A stretch of 64,000 bases of DNA, taken from contig NZ_JAKFHA010000001.1 of NCBI RefSeq assembly GCF_021502675.1, positions 863,566-927,565 on the forward strand, read 5' to 3'. A program made the translations under genes and the position numbers. The notes beneath the pieces are model-generated. The model searched no databases, was not told the origin of the DNA, and saw only the letters and a list, made by a program, of their open reading frames with translations. Each line of letters opens with the position of its first letter. Positions within the stretch are counted from its first letter, which is position 1. Shown in pieces: positions 34,174-43,989 of this stretch. The stretch comes from Yinghuangia soli (GTDB lineage Bacteria > Actinomycetota > Actinomycetes > Streptomycetales > Streptomycetaceae).

Positions 34174-36756
34174 TCATGGCGCCGCCGGCACGGGCGTCCC
34201 GCCGGTCTCGGGCGCCCCGGGCCGACCAGGCGGCCCGGGCAGCAGGACCGGATGAGCGTCCGCCGGCCGCAGGGTCAGCACCATCGTGAGGCCGCCGCCC
34301 GGGGTGTCCTCCGCGGCCAGCGCGCCGCCGAGCGCCTCGGCGAAGCCGCGGGCCACCGCGAGGCCGAGGCCGACGCCGTTGCCCGCGGGGGCGTCGCCGT
34401 ACCGCTGGAACGGCTCGAAGATGCGCTCCTTGGCCTCGTCCGGCACGCCGCGGCCGCGGTCCACGACGCGCAGCTCGACCCGGCCGCGGACCGCCTCGGC
34501 GCGCACATGCACGCGCCGGTCGGGCGGGTTGTGCTTGACCGCGTTCTCGATGATGTTGGCCAGCACCCGGTCCAGGAGACCCGAGTCGGCCCACACCGTG
34601 GGCAGCGTCTCGGGCACGTCCAGGACGACGGCCGTCTCCGGGACGCCGAGCAGCGCGCCCGCGACCACCTCGTCCAGCGCGACCTCGCCGAACAGCGGCG
34701 TCACCGTGCCGGTCTGCAGGCGGCTCATGTCGAGCAGATTGCCGATCAGCGCGTCGAGCCGGTCGGCGCCCTCCTCGATCGCGGCCAGCAGCTCGGCCTC
34801 GTCCTCGGGCGACCAGTCGACGTCCTCCGAGCGCAGCGACGACACGCTGGCCTTAATGGCGGCCAGCGGCGTGCGCAGGTCGTGCGAGACCGCGGCCAGC
34901 AGCGCAGTGCGGATGCGGTTGCCCTCGGCCAGGCGGCGCGCCTCGGCCGCCTCGGCGACCAGCTGACGGCGTTCCAGGACGACCGCGGCCTGCGCGGCGA
35001 AGGCGCCGAGCACCCGGCGGTCCTCGGCGGGCAGCACGCGGCCGGACAGCGCGAGGGCCATGGTGTCGGAGACCGGCACCTCGACGTCCGCCTCCTCCGG
35101 CTTGCGCACCGGATGCGGGCCGACGCTGCCCACACAGCCCCACGGGCCGTGCGGCTCGGTGCGCTGCAGCATGGCGACCGACTCCATGCCGAACGCCTCG
35201 CGGACCCGCTCCAGAAGCGCGGGCAGCGCCTGTTCGCCGCGCAGCACGCTGCCGGCCAGGAAACTGAGCGTCTCGGACTCGGATTGGCTGCGTGCGGCCT
35301 GATGCGTGCGCCGCGCGGCCACGTCGACGACGGAGGCCACCGCCAGGGCGACCACCACGAACACCCCGAGGGCGAACATGTTCTCCGGGTCGCGGATGGT
35401 CAGCGTGTGCATGGGCGGCGTGAAGTAGTAGTTGAGCAGCAGCGAGGCCATCACCGCGGTCAGCGTGGACGCCCACAGCCCGCCCAGCAGCGCGACGCCG
35501 ACGGTCAGCAGCAGGTAGAGCAGCATCTCGGTGGACAGCGCGAGGTGGTCGCGGTTGTGCACCATGATCACGGTGAGCAGCACGGGTCCGATCAGCGCGA
35601 CCAGCCAGGAGAGCAGCAGCCGGCGCCGGCTGACCCCGGAGCGCGGCACGCGCACGGTCCGCCCGACACCGGCGTGCTCGTGCGTGACGATGTGCACGTC
35701 TATGTCGCCCGAGGACGCCGCGACGGTCGCGCCCACACCGGGGCCGAGCACGTACTGCCAGGGCTTGCGGCGGCTGGACCCGAGGACGATCTGGGTGGCG
35801 TTGACGCCGCGGGCGAAGTCGAGGAGTGCGGTGGGCACGTCCTCGCCGATCACCGAGTGGAAGGTGCCGCCGAGCGACTCGACCAGGGTGCGCTGGTGTT
35901 CGAGGGCTTCCGGGGACGCGCCGGACAGGCCGTCGCTCTTGGAGACGTACACCGCGAGCAGTTCGCCGCCGGAGCCGCGCGTGGCGATCCGGGCCGCGCG
36001 GCGCAGCAGCGTTTCGCCCTCGGGGCCGCCGGTGAGGCCGACCACGATGCGCTCGCGGGCCGGCCAGGTGGCGTCGATGCCGTGTTCGGTGCGGTACTGC
36101 TGCAGGTACTCGTCGACGCGGTCGGCCACCCAGAGGAGCGCGAGCTCGCGCAGCGCGGTCAGGTTGCCGACCCGGAAGTAGTTGGAGAGCGCGGCGTCGA
36201 CCTTCTCCGGCGCGTACACGTTGCCGTGCGCCATGCGGCGGCGCAGGGCCTCCGGGGACATGTCGACGAGCTCGATCTGGCTCGCGCGGCGGACCACCGC
36301 GTCGGGGACGGTCTCGCGCTGCGGCACGCCGGTGATCGACTCGACGACGTCGTTGAGGGACTCCAGGTGCTGGATGTTGACCGTGGAGATGACGTCGATG
36401 CCGGCGTCGAGGATCTCGTCGATGTCCTGCCAGCGCTTGGCGTTGCGGGAGCCGGGGACGTTGGTGTGCGCGAGTTCGTCGATCAGCGCGACCTTGGGGC
36501 GGCGGGCGATGACCGCGTCGACGTCCATCTCGGTGAACGCCGAGCCGCGGTGCACCATGTCCTGCCGCGGGACGACCTCGAGGCCGTCCAGCATCTCCTC
36601 GGTACGCGGGCGGCCGTGGCACTCGATGAGGCCGACCACCACGTCGGCCCCGCGGTCGCGGCGCCGGCGGCCTTCGCCGAGCATCGCGTACGTCTTGCCG
36701 ACCCCGGGCGCCGCGCCCAGGTAGATGCGTAGCTTTCCGCGTCCCATGCCGTCCAT
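34174..36756 (-). CDS. kdpD: KdpD sensor histidine kinase
   Basis: An 860-residue potassium sensor kinase. In order: KdpD N-domain with Walker A APGVGKTYAML and DELAHTNVPGSRN; USP domain (RIVVGLTGGPEGETLLRRAA); four membrane segments (LLLSWLVALIGPVLLTVIMV onward); a GAF-like region; histidine kinase core with SHDLRTPLAAIK, N-box NIIENAVKHN and GVGLGLAVARGFAEALGG. The USP region binds c-di-AMP in some relatives. Start ATG 36756 with weak ribosome site; ATG 36747 is an alternative. It follows kdpC by 80 bp, which includes a GC hairpin (36796-36829). Confidence 0.96.
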   Translation of the reverse strand: MDGMGRGKLRIYLGAAPGVGKTYAMLGEGRRRRDRGADVVVGLIECHGRPRTEEMLDGLEVVPRQDMVHRGSAFTEMDVDAVIARRPKVALIDELAHTNVPGSRNAKRWQDIDEILDAGIDVISTVNIQHLESLNDVVESITGVPQRETVPDAVVRRASQIELVDMSPEALRRRMAHGNVYAPEKVDAALSNYFRVGNLTALRELALLWVADRVDEYLQQYRTEHGIDATWPARERIVVGLTGGPEGETLLRRAARIATRGSGGELLAVYVSKSDGLSGASPEALEHQRTLVESLGGTFHSVIGEDVPTALLDFARGVNATQIVLGSSRRKPWQYVLGPGVGATVAASSGDIDVHIVTHEHAGVGRTVRVPRSGVSRRRLLLSWLVALIGPVLLTVIMVHNRDHLALSTEMLLYLLLTVGVALLGGLWASTLTAVMASLLLNYYFTPPMHTLTIRDPENMFALGVFVVVALAVASVVDVAARRTHQAARSQSESETLSFLAGSVLRGEQALPALLERVREAFGMESVAMLQRTEPHGPWGCVGSVGPHPVRKPEEADVEVPVSDTMALALSGRVLPAEDRRVLGAFAAQAAVVLERRQLVAEAAEARRLAEGNRIRTALLAAVSHDLRTPLAAIKASVSSLRSEDVDWSPEDEAELLAAIEEGADRLDALIGNLLDMSRLQTGTVTPLFGEVALDEVVAGALLGVPETAVVLDVPETLPTVWADSGLLDRVLANIIENAVKHNPPDRRVHVRAEAVRGRVELRVVDRGRGVPDEAKERIFEPFQRYGDAPAGNGVGLGLAVARGFAEALGGALAAEDTPGGGLTMVLTLRPADAHPVLLPGPPGRPGAPETGGTPVPAAP

Positions 36757-36795
36757 TGTCGTCTCGTTTGTGCAGGTCGCCCGCAGGGGCACCGG

Positions 36796-36829
36796 CCGGG
36801 CCCGCCCTTCCCCGCGGGGGCAGGCCCGG
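36796..36829 (-). other. stem-loop between kdpC and kdpD
   Basis: CCGGGCC and GGCCCGG pair, with partial inner pairing of GCCC and GGGGGC. It could reduce read-through into kdpD, separating transporter from sensor expression. The stem is only moderate. Confidence 0.4.
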
Positions 36830-36836
36830 GGCCGGG

Positions 36837-37463
36837 CTACTTGGCTGCGGCCGCCTTCTGCAGGGCGATGTTGAGGTCGAGGACGTTGACGCGCTCCTCT
36901 CCGAGGATGCCGATCACGCGCCCCTGGACGTGCTCCTCGACCAGCTTGCGGACCGCGGCCGGGTCGAGGCCGCGCTCCTTGGCGACCCGGTCGACCTGGA
37001 TGAGCGCGTACGCCTCGGAGATGTGCGGGTCCAGGCCGGAGCCGGACGCGGTGACCGCATCGGCCGGCACCTGCTCCGGGGTGACGCCGTTGAACTCCGC
37101 GACCGCGGCCTTGCGGTCCTTGACGAGCTGGATGAACTCGAGGTTCTCCGGGCCGTAGTTGGATGCGCCGGAGGCGAGCGGGTCGTACGAGCCGGCCGAC
37201 GGCCGCGGCTGGAACCACTTGGGGTCCGGGCCGGTGCTGTTGCCCTCCGCGTCCCGCAGGTCGAAGCTCTGGCCGATGAGGCTGGAGCCGACCTCCTTGC
37301 CGTCCACCTTGACCTTGGAGCCGTCGGCCTGGTCCGGGAACGCGACCTGGGCCAGGCCGGTCATCGCCAGCGGGTAGGCGATGCCGAGGATGACCGTCAG
37401 CACCAGGAGGGCGCGGAGACCCGCCAGGAAGACGCGGATGCGTGTGCTTGTCTGGGTGGCCAT
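36837..37463 (-). CDS. kdpC: potassium-transporting ATPase subunit KdpC
   Basis: A 208-residue KdpC. One N-terminal membrane segment (FLAGLRALLVLTVILGIAYP) anchors a periplasm-facing domain with SFDLRDAEGN, FQPRPSAGSYDPLASGASNYGP and SGLDPHIS, all diagnostic. KdpC stabilises the KdpA-KdpB complex. Start ATG 37463 lies 5 bp past the kdpB stop. Length is normal. Confidence 0.97.
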   Translation of the reverse strand: MATQTSTRIRVFLAGLRALLVLTVILGIAYPLAMTGLAQVAFPDQADGSKVKVDGKEVGSSLIGQSFDLRDAEGNSTGPDPKWFQPRPSAGSYDPLASGASNYGPENLEFIQLVKDRKAAVAEFNGVTPEQVPADAVTASGSGLDPHISEAYALIQVDRVAKERGLDPAAVRKLVEEHVQGRVIGILGEERVNVLDLNIALQKAAAAK

Positions 37464-37468
37464 GGTGA

Positions 37469-39589
37469 TCAACCGATTCCGGGGATGAGCGAGACGACGA
37501 GGTCGATGAGTTTGATCCCGACGAACGGGGCGATCAGCCCGCCCAGGCCGTAGATGCCCAGGTTGCGCGCCAGCATCTTGTCCGCGGACAAGGGCCGGTA
37601 GCGGACGCCGCGCAGGGCCAGCGGGATCAGCGCGACGATGATCAGGGCGTTGAAGACGACCGCCGAGATGATCGCCGACTCCGGCGTCGCCAGCTGCATG
37701 ATGTTGAGCTTGTCCAGCGGCGCAAGGCCGGCCGGGCCGCCCGCGACGGCGAACATCGCCGGGATGATCGCGAAGTACTTCGCCACGTCGTTCGCGATGG
37801 AGAACGTGGTGAGCGCGCCGCGCGTGATCAGGAGCTGCTTGCCGATCTCGACGATCTCGATCAGCTTGGTCGGGTTCGAGTCGAGGTCGACCATGTTGCC
37901 GGCTTCCTTGGCTGCGGAAGTACCGGTGTTCATGGCGACACCCACGTCGGCCTGCGCGAGCGCGGGCGCGTCGTTCGTCCCGTCGCCGGTCATCGCGACG
38001 AGCTTGCCGCCGGCCTGCTCGCGCTTGATCAGCGCCATCTTGTCTTCCGGCGTGGCCTCGGCGAGGAAGTCGTCCACGCCCGCCTCATCCGCGATCGCCT
38101 TGGCGGTCAGCGGGTTGTCGCCGGTGATCATGACGGTCTTGATGCCCATGCGGCGCAGTTCCTCGAACCGCTCGCGCATGCCTTCCTTGACGACGTCCTT
38201 GAGGTGGATCACGCCCAGGATGCGGGCGCCCTGCGCGTCCTCGACGGCGACCAGGAGGGGCGTGCCGCCGGCCGCCGAGATGGCGTCCACGGCCTCGCCG
38301 GACTCGCGCGGGACGCTGCCGCCGCGCTCGGAGACCCACTTGGCGACTGCGGAGGCTGCGCCCTTGCGGACCCGGCGCGGCTTGCCCTCCTCGTCCAGGA
38401 GGTCGACACCCGACATGCGGGTCTGCGCGGTGAAGGTGATCCACTCGGCGTGCCCGAGTTCGCCCTCGTGGCGCTCGCGCAGGCCGTACGCGGTCTTCGC
38501 GAGGACCACGATCGACCGGCCCTCGGGGGTCTCGTCGGCGAGCGAGGACAACTGTGCGGCGTCGGCCAGTTCGGCCTGGGTGGTGCTGCCGATGGCCACG
38601 AACTCCGAGGCCTGGCGGTTGCCGAGTGTGATGGTCCCGGTCTTGTCGAGCAGCAGCGTGCTGACGTCGCCCGCGGCCTCGACCGCGCGGCCCGACATGG
38701 CGAGCACGTTGCGCTGCACCAGGCGGTCCATGCCGGCGATGCCGATCGCGGAGAGCAGGGCCCCGATGGTGGTGGGGATGAGGCAGATGAGCAGCGCCAC
38801 CAGCACGATGATCGACTGCTCGGCGCCCGAGTAGATCGCCAGCGGCTGCAGCGTCACGACCGCGAACAGGAAGGTGATCGTGAGCGACGCGAGCAGGATG
38901 TTGAGGGCGATCTCGTTCGGCGTCTTCTGCCGCGCGGCACCTTCGACGAGGGCGATCATGCGGTCGATGAAGGTCTCGCCGGGCTTCGTGGTGATCTTGA
39001 CGACGATGCGGTCGGACAGCACCTTGGTGCCGCCGGTGACCGCGCTGCGGTCGCCGCCGGATTCGCGGATGACCGGGGCCGACTCGCCGGTGATGGCCGA
39101 CTCGTCGACGCTCGCCACCCCTTCGACGACGTCGCCGTCGCCGGGGATGATGTCGCCGGCCTCGCAGACCACCAGGTCGCCGATCTTCAGGTCGGTGCCC
39201 GGCACCCGCTCTTCGCGGTTGCCGGCCAATCGGCGCGCGACGGTGTCCGTCTTCGCCTTGCGCAGGGTGTCGGCCTGCGCCTTGCCGCGGCCTTCCGCGA
39301 CCGCCTCGGCCAGGTTGGCGAACAGCACGGTCAGCCACAGCCAGACCGCGGTGACCCAGGCGAAGACGCTGGGGTCCTTGATCGCCATGACCGTGGTGAT
39401 CACGGAGCCGATCTCGACCACGAACATGACGGGCGACTTGACCATCACGCGCGGGTCGAGCTTGCGCAGCGCCTCGGGCATCGACTTCAGCAGCTGCTTG
39501 GGGTCGAAGAGGCCTGCGGAGACGCGTCCGGGGGCGGGCTGGTGCTCTGCCGGAGGAGAGCTCTGGGGAGTCTGAAGTGTGGTGGTCAT
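37469..39589 (-). CDS. kdpB: potassium-transporting ATPase ATP-binding subunit KdpB
   Basis: A 706-residue P-type ATPase subunit. Catalytic features are the TGES loop, phosphorylation motif [10 protein letters not shown], nucleotide-binding region and hinge [11 protein letters not shown]. Seven or so membrane segments are visible. It hydrolyses ATP to drive potassium through KdpA. The gene begins 2 bp after the kdpA stop (TAA) and ends 5 bp before kdpC. No missing residues noticed. Confidence 0.98.
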   Translation of the reverse strand: MTTTLQTPQSSPPAEHQPAPGRVSAGLFDPKQLLKSMPEALRKLDPRVMVKSPVMFVVEIGSVITTVMAIKDPSVFAWVTAVWLWLTVLFANLAEAVAEGRGKAQADTLRKAKTDTVARRLAGNREERVPGTDLKIGDLVVCEAGDIIPGDGDVVEGVASVDESAITGESAPVIRESGGDRSAVTGGTKVLSDRIVVKITTKPGETFIDRMIALVEGAARQKTPNEIALNILLASLTITFLFAVVTLQPLAIYSGAEQSIIVLVALLICLIPTTIGALLSAIGIAGMDRLVQRNVLAMSGRAVEAAGDVSTLLLDKTGTITLGNRQASEFVAIGSTTQAELADAAQLSSLADETPEGRSIVVLAKTAYGLRERHEGELGHAEWITFTAQTRMSGVDLLDEEGKPRRVRKGAASAVAKWVSERGGSVPRESGEAVDAISAAGGTPLLVAVEDAQGARILGVIHLKDVVKEGMRERFEELRRMGIKTVMITGDNPLTAKAIADEAGVDDFLAEATPEDKMALIKREQAGGKLVAMTGDGTNDAPALAQADVGVAMNTGTSAAKEAGNMVDLDSNPTKLIEIVEIGKQLLITRGALTTFSIANDVAKYFAIIPAMFAVAGGPAGLAPLDKLNIMQLATPESAIISAVVFNALIIVALIPLALRGVRYRPLSADKMLARNLGIYGLGGLIAPFVGIKLIDLVVSLIPGIG

Positions 39590-39591
39590 GG

Positions 39592-41256
39592 TTATGCGAG
39601 CCCCTCCGCGAGCGGGCCGAGGGCGAGGGACGGGAAGTAGGTCAGGCCGGTGACGATGAGGATCACGCCGACCAACGTCCCGACGAACAGCGGCCGGTGG
39701 GTCTTGAGCGTGCCGACGGTCTCGGGCACCTGGCGCTGTTCGGCCAGGCGGCCGGCCAGGGCCAGTACGAGGGCGATGGTGACGAAGCGGCCGATCAGCA
39801 TCGCGAAGCCGATGGTGGTGTTGAAGTACTCGGTGTTCGCGCTCAGGCCCGCGAAGGCGGAGCCGTTGTTGTTGGCACCCGAGGTGTACGCGTACAGCAC
39901 CTCGGACAGGCCGTGCGGCGAGTCGGAGTTGAGGATCGACGCCCGCTCACCGGGCAGCGCGAGCGCGATGCCGGTCATGGTGAGGATCGTGGCCGGGACG
40001 ACCAGGATGTACAGCGCGACGATCTTCATCTCGCCCGCGCCGATCTTCTTGCCGAGGTACTCGGGCGTGCGGCCGACCATGAGGCCCGCCACGAACACCG
40101 CGAGGATCGCCATGATGAGCATGCCGTAGAGGCCGGAGCCGACCCCGCCGGGCGAGATCTCGCCGAGCATCATGCCGAGCAGCGTGATGCCGCCGCCGAG
40201 ACCGGTGAACGAGGAGTGGAAGGAGTTCACCGCGCCGGTGGACGTCATCGTCGTGGAGGTGGCGAAGAGCGACGAGCCGGGGACGCCGAAGCGCTGCTCC
40301 TTGCCTTCCATCGCGCCGCCCGCGATCTCCAGGGCGGTGCCGTTGCCGTGCATCTCGGTCCAGGTCATCAGGACCACCGCGACGAACCAGATCGCGAACA
40401 TCGCGCCGAGGATCGCGTAGCCCTGCTTGGCCGAGCCGACCATGGTGCCGAAGGCCCGCGGCAGCGAGAACGGGATCACCAGGATCAGGAAGATCTCGAA
40501 CAGGTTCGTGAACGCGTTCGGGTTCTCGAACGGGTGCGCGGAGTTGGCGTTGTAGAAGCCGCCGCCGTTGGTGCCGGCGAGCTTGATGACCTCCTGGGAG
40601 GCCACCGGGCCGCCGGTGATGGCCTGCGTGCCGCCGTCGAGCGTGGTGACGGTGTGCGGGTCGGCGAGGTTCTGCAGGGTGCCGGAAGCGACCAGCACGA
40701 TGGTGCCGATGACCGCGATGGGCAGCAGGATGCGGACCGTGCCGCGGACCAGGTCGACCCAGAAATTGCCGATCTCGCCGGAGCGGACCCGGACGAAGCC
40801 CCGGATCAGCGCCACCGCGACGGCCATGCCGACCGCGGCCGAGACGAAGTTCTGCACCGTGAGGCCGGCCATCTGGACCATGTGGCCGACCGCGGACTCA
40901 CCCGAGTACGACTGCCAGTTGGTGTTCGCGGTGAAGGACGCGGCGGTGTTGAACGCCTGGTCCGCCTTCATCGGCTGGAAGCCGAGGCTCCAGGGCAGCT
41001 TGTCCTGGAAGCGCAGCAGCGCGTACAGGCCGAGCATCGAGAACATCGAGAAGGCCAGCACGCTGCGCAGGTAGATGCCCCAGCGCTGGCCGGAGTCGGG
41101 ATTCGCCCCGATGGCCTTGTAGATCCACTTCTCCGGACGGGTGTGCTTGTCCGAGGTGTAGACCTTGGCCATGTAGTCGCCGAACGGGCGGTGCACCGCG
41201 GCGAGTACGGCGATCAGCAGGGATATCTGGAGGATCCCCGCGACGGTGGAACTCAC
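39592..41256 (-). CDS. kdpA: potassium-transporting ATPase potassium-binding subunit KdpA
   Basis: A 554-residue channel-like subunit with about ten membrane segments and four selectivity-filter regions: [54 protein letters not shown], and [20 protein letters not shown]. It binds and conducts potassium at high affinity. The GTG start at 41256 shares one base with the kdpF stop (TAGTG), giving tight coupling. Confidence 0.98.
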   Translation of the reverse strand: MSSTVAGILQISLLIAVLAAVHRPFGDYMAKVYTSDKHTRPEKWIYKAIGANPDSGQRWGIYLRSVLAFSMFSMLGLYALLRFQDKLPWSLGFQPMKADQAFNTAASFTANTNWQSYSGESAVGHMVQMAGLTVQNFVSAAVGMAVAVALIRGFVRVRSGEIGNFWVDLVRGTVRILLPIAVIGTIVLVASGTLQNLADPHTVTTLDGGTQAITGGPVASQEVIKLAGTNGGGFYNANSAHPFENPNAFTNLFEIFLILVIPFSLPRAFGTMVGSAKQGYAILGAMFAIWFVAVVLMTWTEMHGNGTALEIAGGAMEGKEQRFGVPGSSLFATSTTMTSTGAVNSFHSSFTGLGGGITLLGMMLGEISPGGVGSGLYGMLIMAILAVFVAGLMVGRTPEYLGKKIGAGEMKIVALYILVVPATILTMTGIALALPGERASILNSDSPHGLSEVLYAYTSGANNNGSAFAGLSANTEYFNTTIGFAMLIGRFVTIALVLALAGRLAEQRQVPETVGTLKTHRPLFVGTLVGVILIVTGLTYFPSLALGPLAEGLA

Positions 41257-41345
41257 TAGAACCTCTCGGGGAACAGGAGAGCGAGCACCAGGTAGCCCAG
41301 CAGGGCGACGGCCACGACGAGGCCGACGACGCTGTCCGCGTTCAC
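41256..41345 (-). CDS. kdpF: KdpF small membrane subunit
   Basis: A 29-residue single-membrane-segment peptide, GTG 41345 to TAG 41256, hydrophobic core [20 protein letters not shown] and ending PERF. This is the KdpF signature, the small lipid-like stabilising subunit of the Kdp complex. Its start overlaps the stop of a 27-aa upstream peptide by 4 bp (GTGA), and its stop overlaps the kdpA start by one base. Confidence 0.93.
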   Translation of the reverse strand: MNADSVVGLVVAVALLGYLVLALLFPERF

Positions 41346-41425
41346 AGCTTCGCCACCCCCTTGGCGATGGCGACGACGAGCGCGAAGAACGCCACCGTCG
41401 CGACGACGAAGGCCAGATCAGCCAT
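41342..41425 (-). CDS. 27-aa membrane peptide heading the kdp operon
   Basis: A 27-residue hydrophobic peptide (core [20 protein letters not shown], ending in KL) from ATG 41425, with AAGGAG eight bases upstream. One membrane helix with a basic C-terminus. It overlaps kdpF by 4 bp (GTGA), so it is translationally coupled. It is too short for standard calling. It may be a second accessory subunit of the Kdp complex, or a coupling leader peptide; function is unknown. Confidence 0.75.
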   Translation of the reverse strand: MADLAFVVATVAFFALVVAIAKGVAKL

Positions 41426-41445
41426 CGCTACTGCTCCTTGGGAAG

Positions 41446-41499
41446 GTGCGGACGAGGACCGCACGATTGCGGTCCCCGCACGGGCCCTTGGGGTCCGTG
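41446..41499 (-). promoter_or_regulatory. kdp leader with four alternating complementary segments
   Basis: In the leftward transcript, TGCGG (41475-41479), CCGCA (41467-41471), TGCGG (41458-41462) and CCGCA (41446-41450) alternate, allowing stems 1:2, 2:3 or 3:4. The 2:3 form is an 8-bp hairpin (GGACCGCA-ATCG-TGCGGTCC). Segment 4 ends 7 nt before the AAGGAG of the first gene. The layout suits attenuation or a switch. The gap 41426-41862 holds no other gene. Confidence 0.5.
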
Positions 41500-41575
41500 C
41501 CGAGGTCATTGGTAGCATCGGAGAGGCCTGCAAAAAGGGGCAAAAAGGATGCATCGACAAGTGCTAGCGCCGCCC

Positions 41576-41613
41576 TTACGCACCCCTGGATGTTCTTGAC
41601 GCGTCCCTGACGC
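41576..41613 (-). promoter_or_regulatory. phased direct repeats upstream of kdp, candidate KdpE site
   Basis: TTACGC at 41576 and TGACGC at 41597 and 41608 (plus-strand reading) are 21 and 11 bp apart, on one helical face. OmpR-type regulators such as KdpE bind tandem direct repeats with about this period. They lie 150-190 bp above the first kdp ORF. Confidence 0.45.
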
Positions 41614-41862
41614 ACGCCTCCCTGCGGAAGGCGGTGTACAGGCGAGCGTCGCGTGGCGCCGGGCCGGGGCGGGGCGAGACGCGAGAGGGAAGGGGCGCGC
41701 CGGCACGCGGTCGGCGGGCCGGCGAGGGCGGGTCGCCGAGGCGAGGGCGGGGCTGCGGCATACCGGCATGCGAAAGGGGCCCGGCGTCACCCTTGCGGGT
41801 GGTGCCGGGCCCCTTGGCCTCGTGCGTCCGGACTGCGTGTGCGACCGCGTCCGGAAGGAGTG

Positions 41863-42654
41863 CTAGCGGACCTCGGTGATCTCCGGGCCGCGCTGGAACG
41901 GGTTCAGGTCGCCGGCGTACCGGCCCTTCTCCTCGTCGCCGCCCTCGGCCGCCGGGGCGACGCCGCTGGCCGGGTCGATCTGCGCGTTCTCCGGGAGGCG
42001 GAGCAGGATCGGGTCGCGCGGCGCCATCGGGTCGCCGCCGCGGATCACCACGGTCTCGCGGAAGATGTTCTCCAGGTCGGCCCCGGTGTCCGGGTCGACC
42101 GCGGCACGGCCGGAGATCACGCCGCGCAGGAACCAGCGCGGGCCGTCGCAGCCCACGAAGCGCACCAGCTGGGCGCCCTGCGTGCCGTCCGGCAGCTGCA
42201 CGGGCACCTGCGCCCGCAGCTCCCAGCCCAGACCGCCTTCCAGCTCGTCCACCACGCCGCCCTGCTGCGTGATGCCGCCCGCGATCTCGGCGCGGATCTC
42301 GTGCCAGAGGCCCTCGCTCCGCGGCGCCGCGAAGCCCTGCAGCTGCACCGCGCTGTCGCCGAGGATCACGGTGGCCGCGATGATCAGCTCGTTGGCGACC
42401 TCGACGCGCAGCTCCATGCCCTCGGTGGCGGGCACCAGCAGGCCGCCGAGGTCGATCCGGCCCTCCTGCGGGTCGTCCAGCTCGTCCTCGTCCCACGGCC
42501 CGTCCGGGCGCGGCGCGGGCGGCAGCGGGGCGTTGTACGCCTCGGCGGCGTCCGCCGCCCCGTCCTCGTCGTCGACCTCGTCGGTCTCGGCGAGGTCGTC
42601 CAGCTCGTCGACGGGCTGGTCGGCTTCTTCGTTGCGTCGGCGACGTCGGAACAC
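41863..42654 (-). CDS. DUF3710 protein
   Basis: A 263-residue soluble protein of the actinobacterial DUF3710 family. It opens with a basic run (FRRRRRNEE), then an acidic stretch of about 45 residues (DELDDLAETDEVDDEDGAAD), then the domain: DLGGLLVPATEGMELRVEVA, LWHEIRAEIA, FVGCDGPRWFLRGVISG. Function unknown. GTG 42654 starts one base after the dut stop, so the two genes are coupled. It ends the dut transcript; the kdp promoter lies beyond. Confidence 0.93.
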   Translation of the reverse strand: MFRRRRRNEEADQPVDELDDLAETDEVDDEDGAADAAEAYNAPLPPAPRPDGPWDEDELDDPQEGRIDLGGLLVPATEGMELRVEVANELIIAATVILGDSAVQLQGFAAPRSEGLWHEIRAEIAGGITQQGGVVDELEGGLGWELRAQVPVQLPDGTQGAQLVRFVGCDGPRWFLRGVISGRAAVDPDTGADLENIFRETVVIRGGDPMAPRDPILLRLPENAQIDPASGVAPAAEGGDEEKGRYAGDLNPFQRGPEITEVR

Positions 42655-42655
42655 G

Positions 42656-43174
42656 TCAGATCCCTTCCCTGTCGGAAGCCGAGTTCTTCACTGTGTCGGT
42701 ACCGCTTCCCATGTCGGCCACGACGGCGGCGTGGCCGCCGGTCGATCCGAAGCCGCCCTCGGCCCGGTCCGAACCCGGCAGGACGCCGACCTCGTGGAAG
42801 CTCGCCCGCTCGACCCGCTGGACCACCAGTTGGGCGATGCGGTCCCCGCGGCGGAACGAGACGCTCGTCCGGAGATCGTGGTTGACCACGATCACCTTGA
42901 TCTCGCCACGGTATCCCGCATCGATCGTGCCCGGGGTGTTGACCAGCGACACCCCGCACCGGGCCGCGAGTCCGGAACGCGGATGGACGAACGCCGCGTA
43001 TCCGTCCGGCAGCGCGATCGCCACGCCGGTGGGCAGCACGACGCGCTCGCCGGGGCCCAGCTCGGCGTCCACCGCGGTCACCAGATCGGCGCCGGCATCG
43101 CCCGGATGGGCGTACGACGGCAGCGGCAGATCGGGGTCCAGGCGCTGGACCAGGATGTCGACGGGGGCCGTCAC
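42656..43174 (-). CDS. dut: dUTP diphosphatase
   Basis: A 172-residue trimeric dUTPase that converts dUTP to dUMP and pyrophosphate, keeping uracil out of DNA. Five motifs are visible: [49 protein letters not shown], and [11 protein letters not shown] at the C-terminus. A polar tail of about 20 residues follows. GTG 43174 overlaps the thioesterase gene stop by 4 bp (GTGA). The order PaaI-dut-DUF3710 is one I recall from Streptomyces. Confidence 0.97.
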   Translation of the reverse strand: MTAPVDILVQRLDPDLPLPSYAHPGDAGADLVTAVDAELGPGERVVLPTGVAIALPDGYAAFVHPRSGLAARCGVSLVNTPGTIDAGYRGEIKVIVVNHDLRTSVSFRRGDRIAQLVVQRVERASFHEVGVLPGSDRAEGGFGSTGGHAAVVADMGSGTDTVKNSASDREGI

Positions 43175-43752
43175 GGGTTCACCTCGAAGGCTCGCGCGGC
43201 CTTGACCACGTCCGGGTTCTGCATCGCGCGCCGCACGTCCTCGGGGCGGCCGTTGCTCATGAAGTGCTCGAAGCCCACCGCGACGAACAGCGATGCGGCC
43301 TCGACCGCGACCGGCCCGTCCGGCGCGTTCAGCCGGCCGACCGCCTTCGCGTAGATCTTGCGGCCCTCGACGCCGGTGCACCACGCGTGGATGAACAGCG
43401 TGGAGCCCACCGGGACCGGGCGCTTGAAGTCGGTCTCCAGGCGCGCGGTCACCGCGGGCTGGTGCAGCAGGTAGCCGAGGGCGCCCAGCGCCTCGTCGAA
43501 CGCGCAGCTCAGCAGCCCGCCGTGGGCGAGCCCTGGGGCGCCCTGGTGGCCGGGGCCGACCACGAACTCGGTGTCCACGCTGACGCCCTCGCCCACCCGG
43601 GTGCGCAGCCGGAGGCCGTTCTCCAGCTCTTCGCCGCAGCCGAAGCAGCCGTCGTAGTGCTCGCCCAGTTCGGTGCCGGGCGGCGGAGCACTGGGATGCG
43701 GCCCGGGGACCTCGACGTCCGGGGACGGGGTCAGGGATGAAGGTCGACTCAC
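43171..43752 (-). CDS. PaaI-family hotdog thioesterase
   Basis: A 193-residue hotdog-fold acyl-CoA thioesterase-like protein. An N-terminal linker carries [16 protein letters not shown], a CxxC-bearing motif frequent in this actinobacterial subgroup. The catalytic helix region is [20 protein letters not shown], with [20 protein letters not shown] next. Substrate is unknown. Start GTG 43752 has no good ribosome site; ATG upstream is out of frame. Its end overlaps dut by 4 bp. Confidence 0.88.
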   Translation of the reverse strand: MSRPSSLTPSPDVEVPGPHPSAPPPGTELGEHYDGCFGCGEELENGLRLRTRVGEGVSVDTEFVVGPGHQGAPGLAHGGLLSCAFDEALGALGYLLHQPAVTARLETDFKRPVPVGSTLFIHAWCTGVEGRKIYAKAVGRLNAPDGPVAVEAASLFVAVGFEHFMSNGRPEDVRRAMQNPDVVKAARAFEVNP

Positions 43753-43989
43753 TCGGGGGACATTACTGCCTTTCGGCCGCCCGGCGGTGTGCGGGCCGCC
43801 GCGCGGCGGGCCGATCCGGCCCGCCGGGAACCCCGCCGGCGACCCCGCGGGGAAGCCCGCGCAGAACCGGCGGAGAACAGCGTTCCGGATGTTGGTCCAG
43901 GCGGGTCCGCTGGCACTACGGTCGTGCGGAGGTCCGGGCAGCCGGCGCGGGCGGGCCGGCGTGGCGGACGTGACGGAAGAAGGACGCAG

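Noticed and set aside
34038-34289. Rightward ORF of 83 codons (or 70 from ATG 34077, with GGAGAG upstream) in the kdpD-kdpE gap
   Set aside because: Its second half is antisense to the kdpD 3' end and it has low-complexity Ala/Arg/Pro composition. The ribosome site could be chance.
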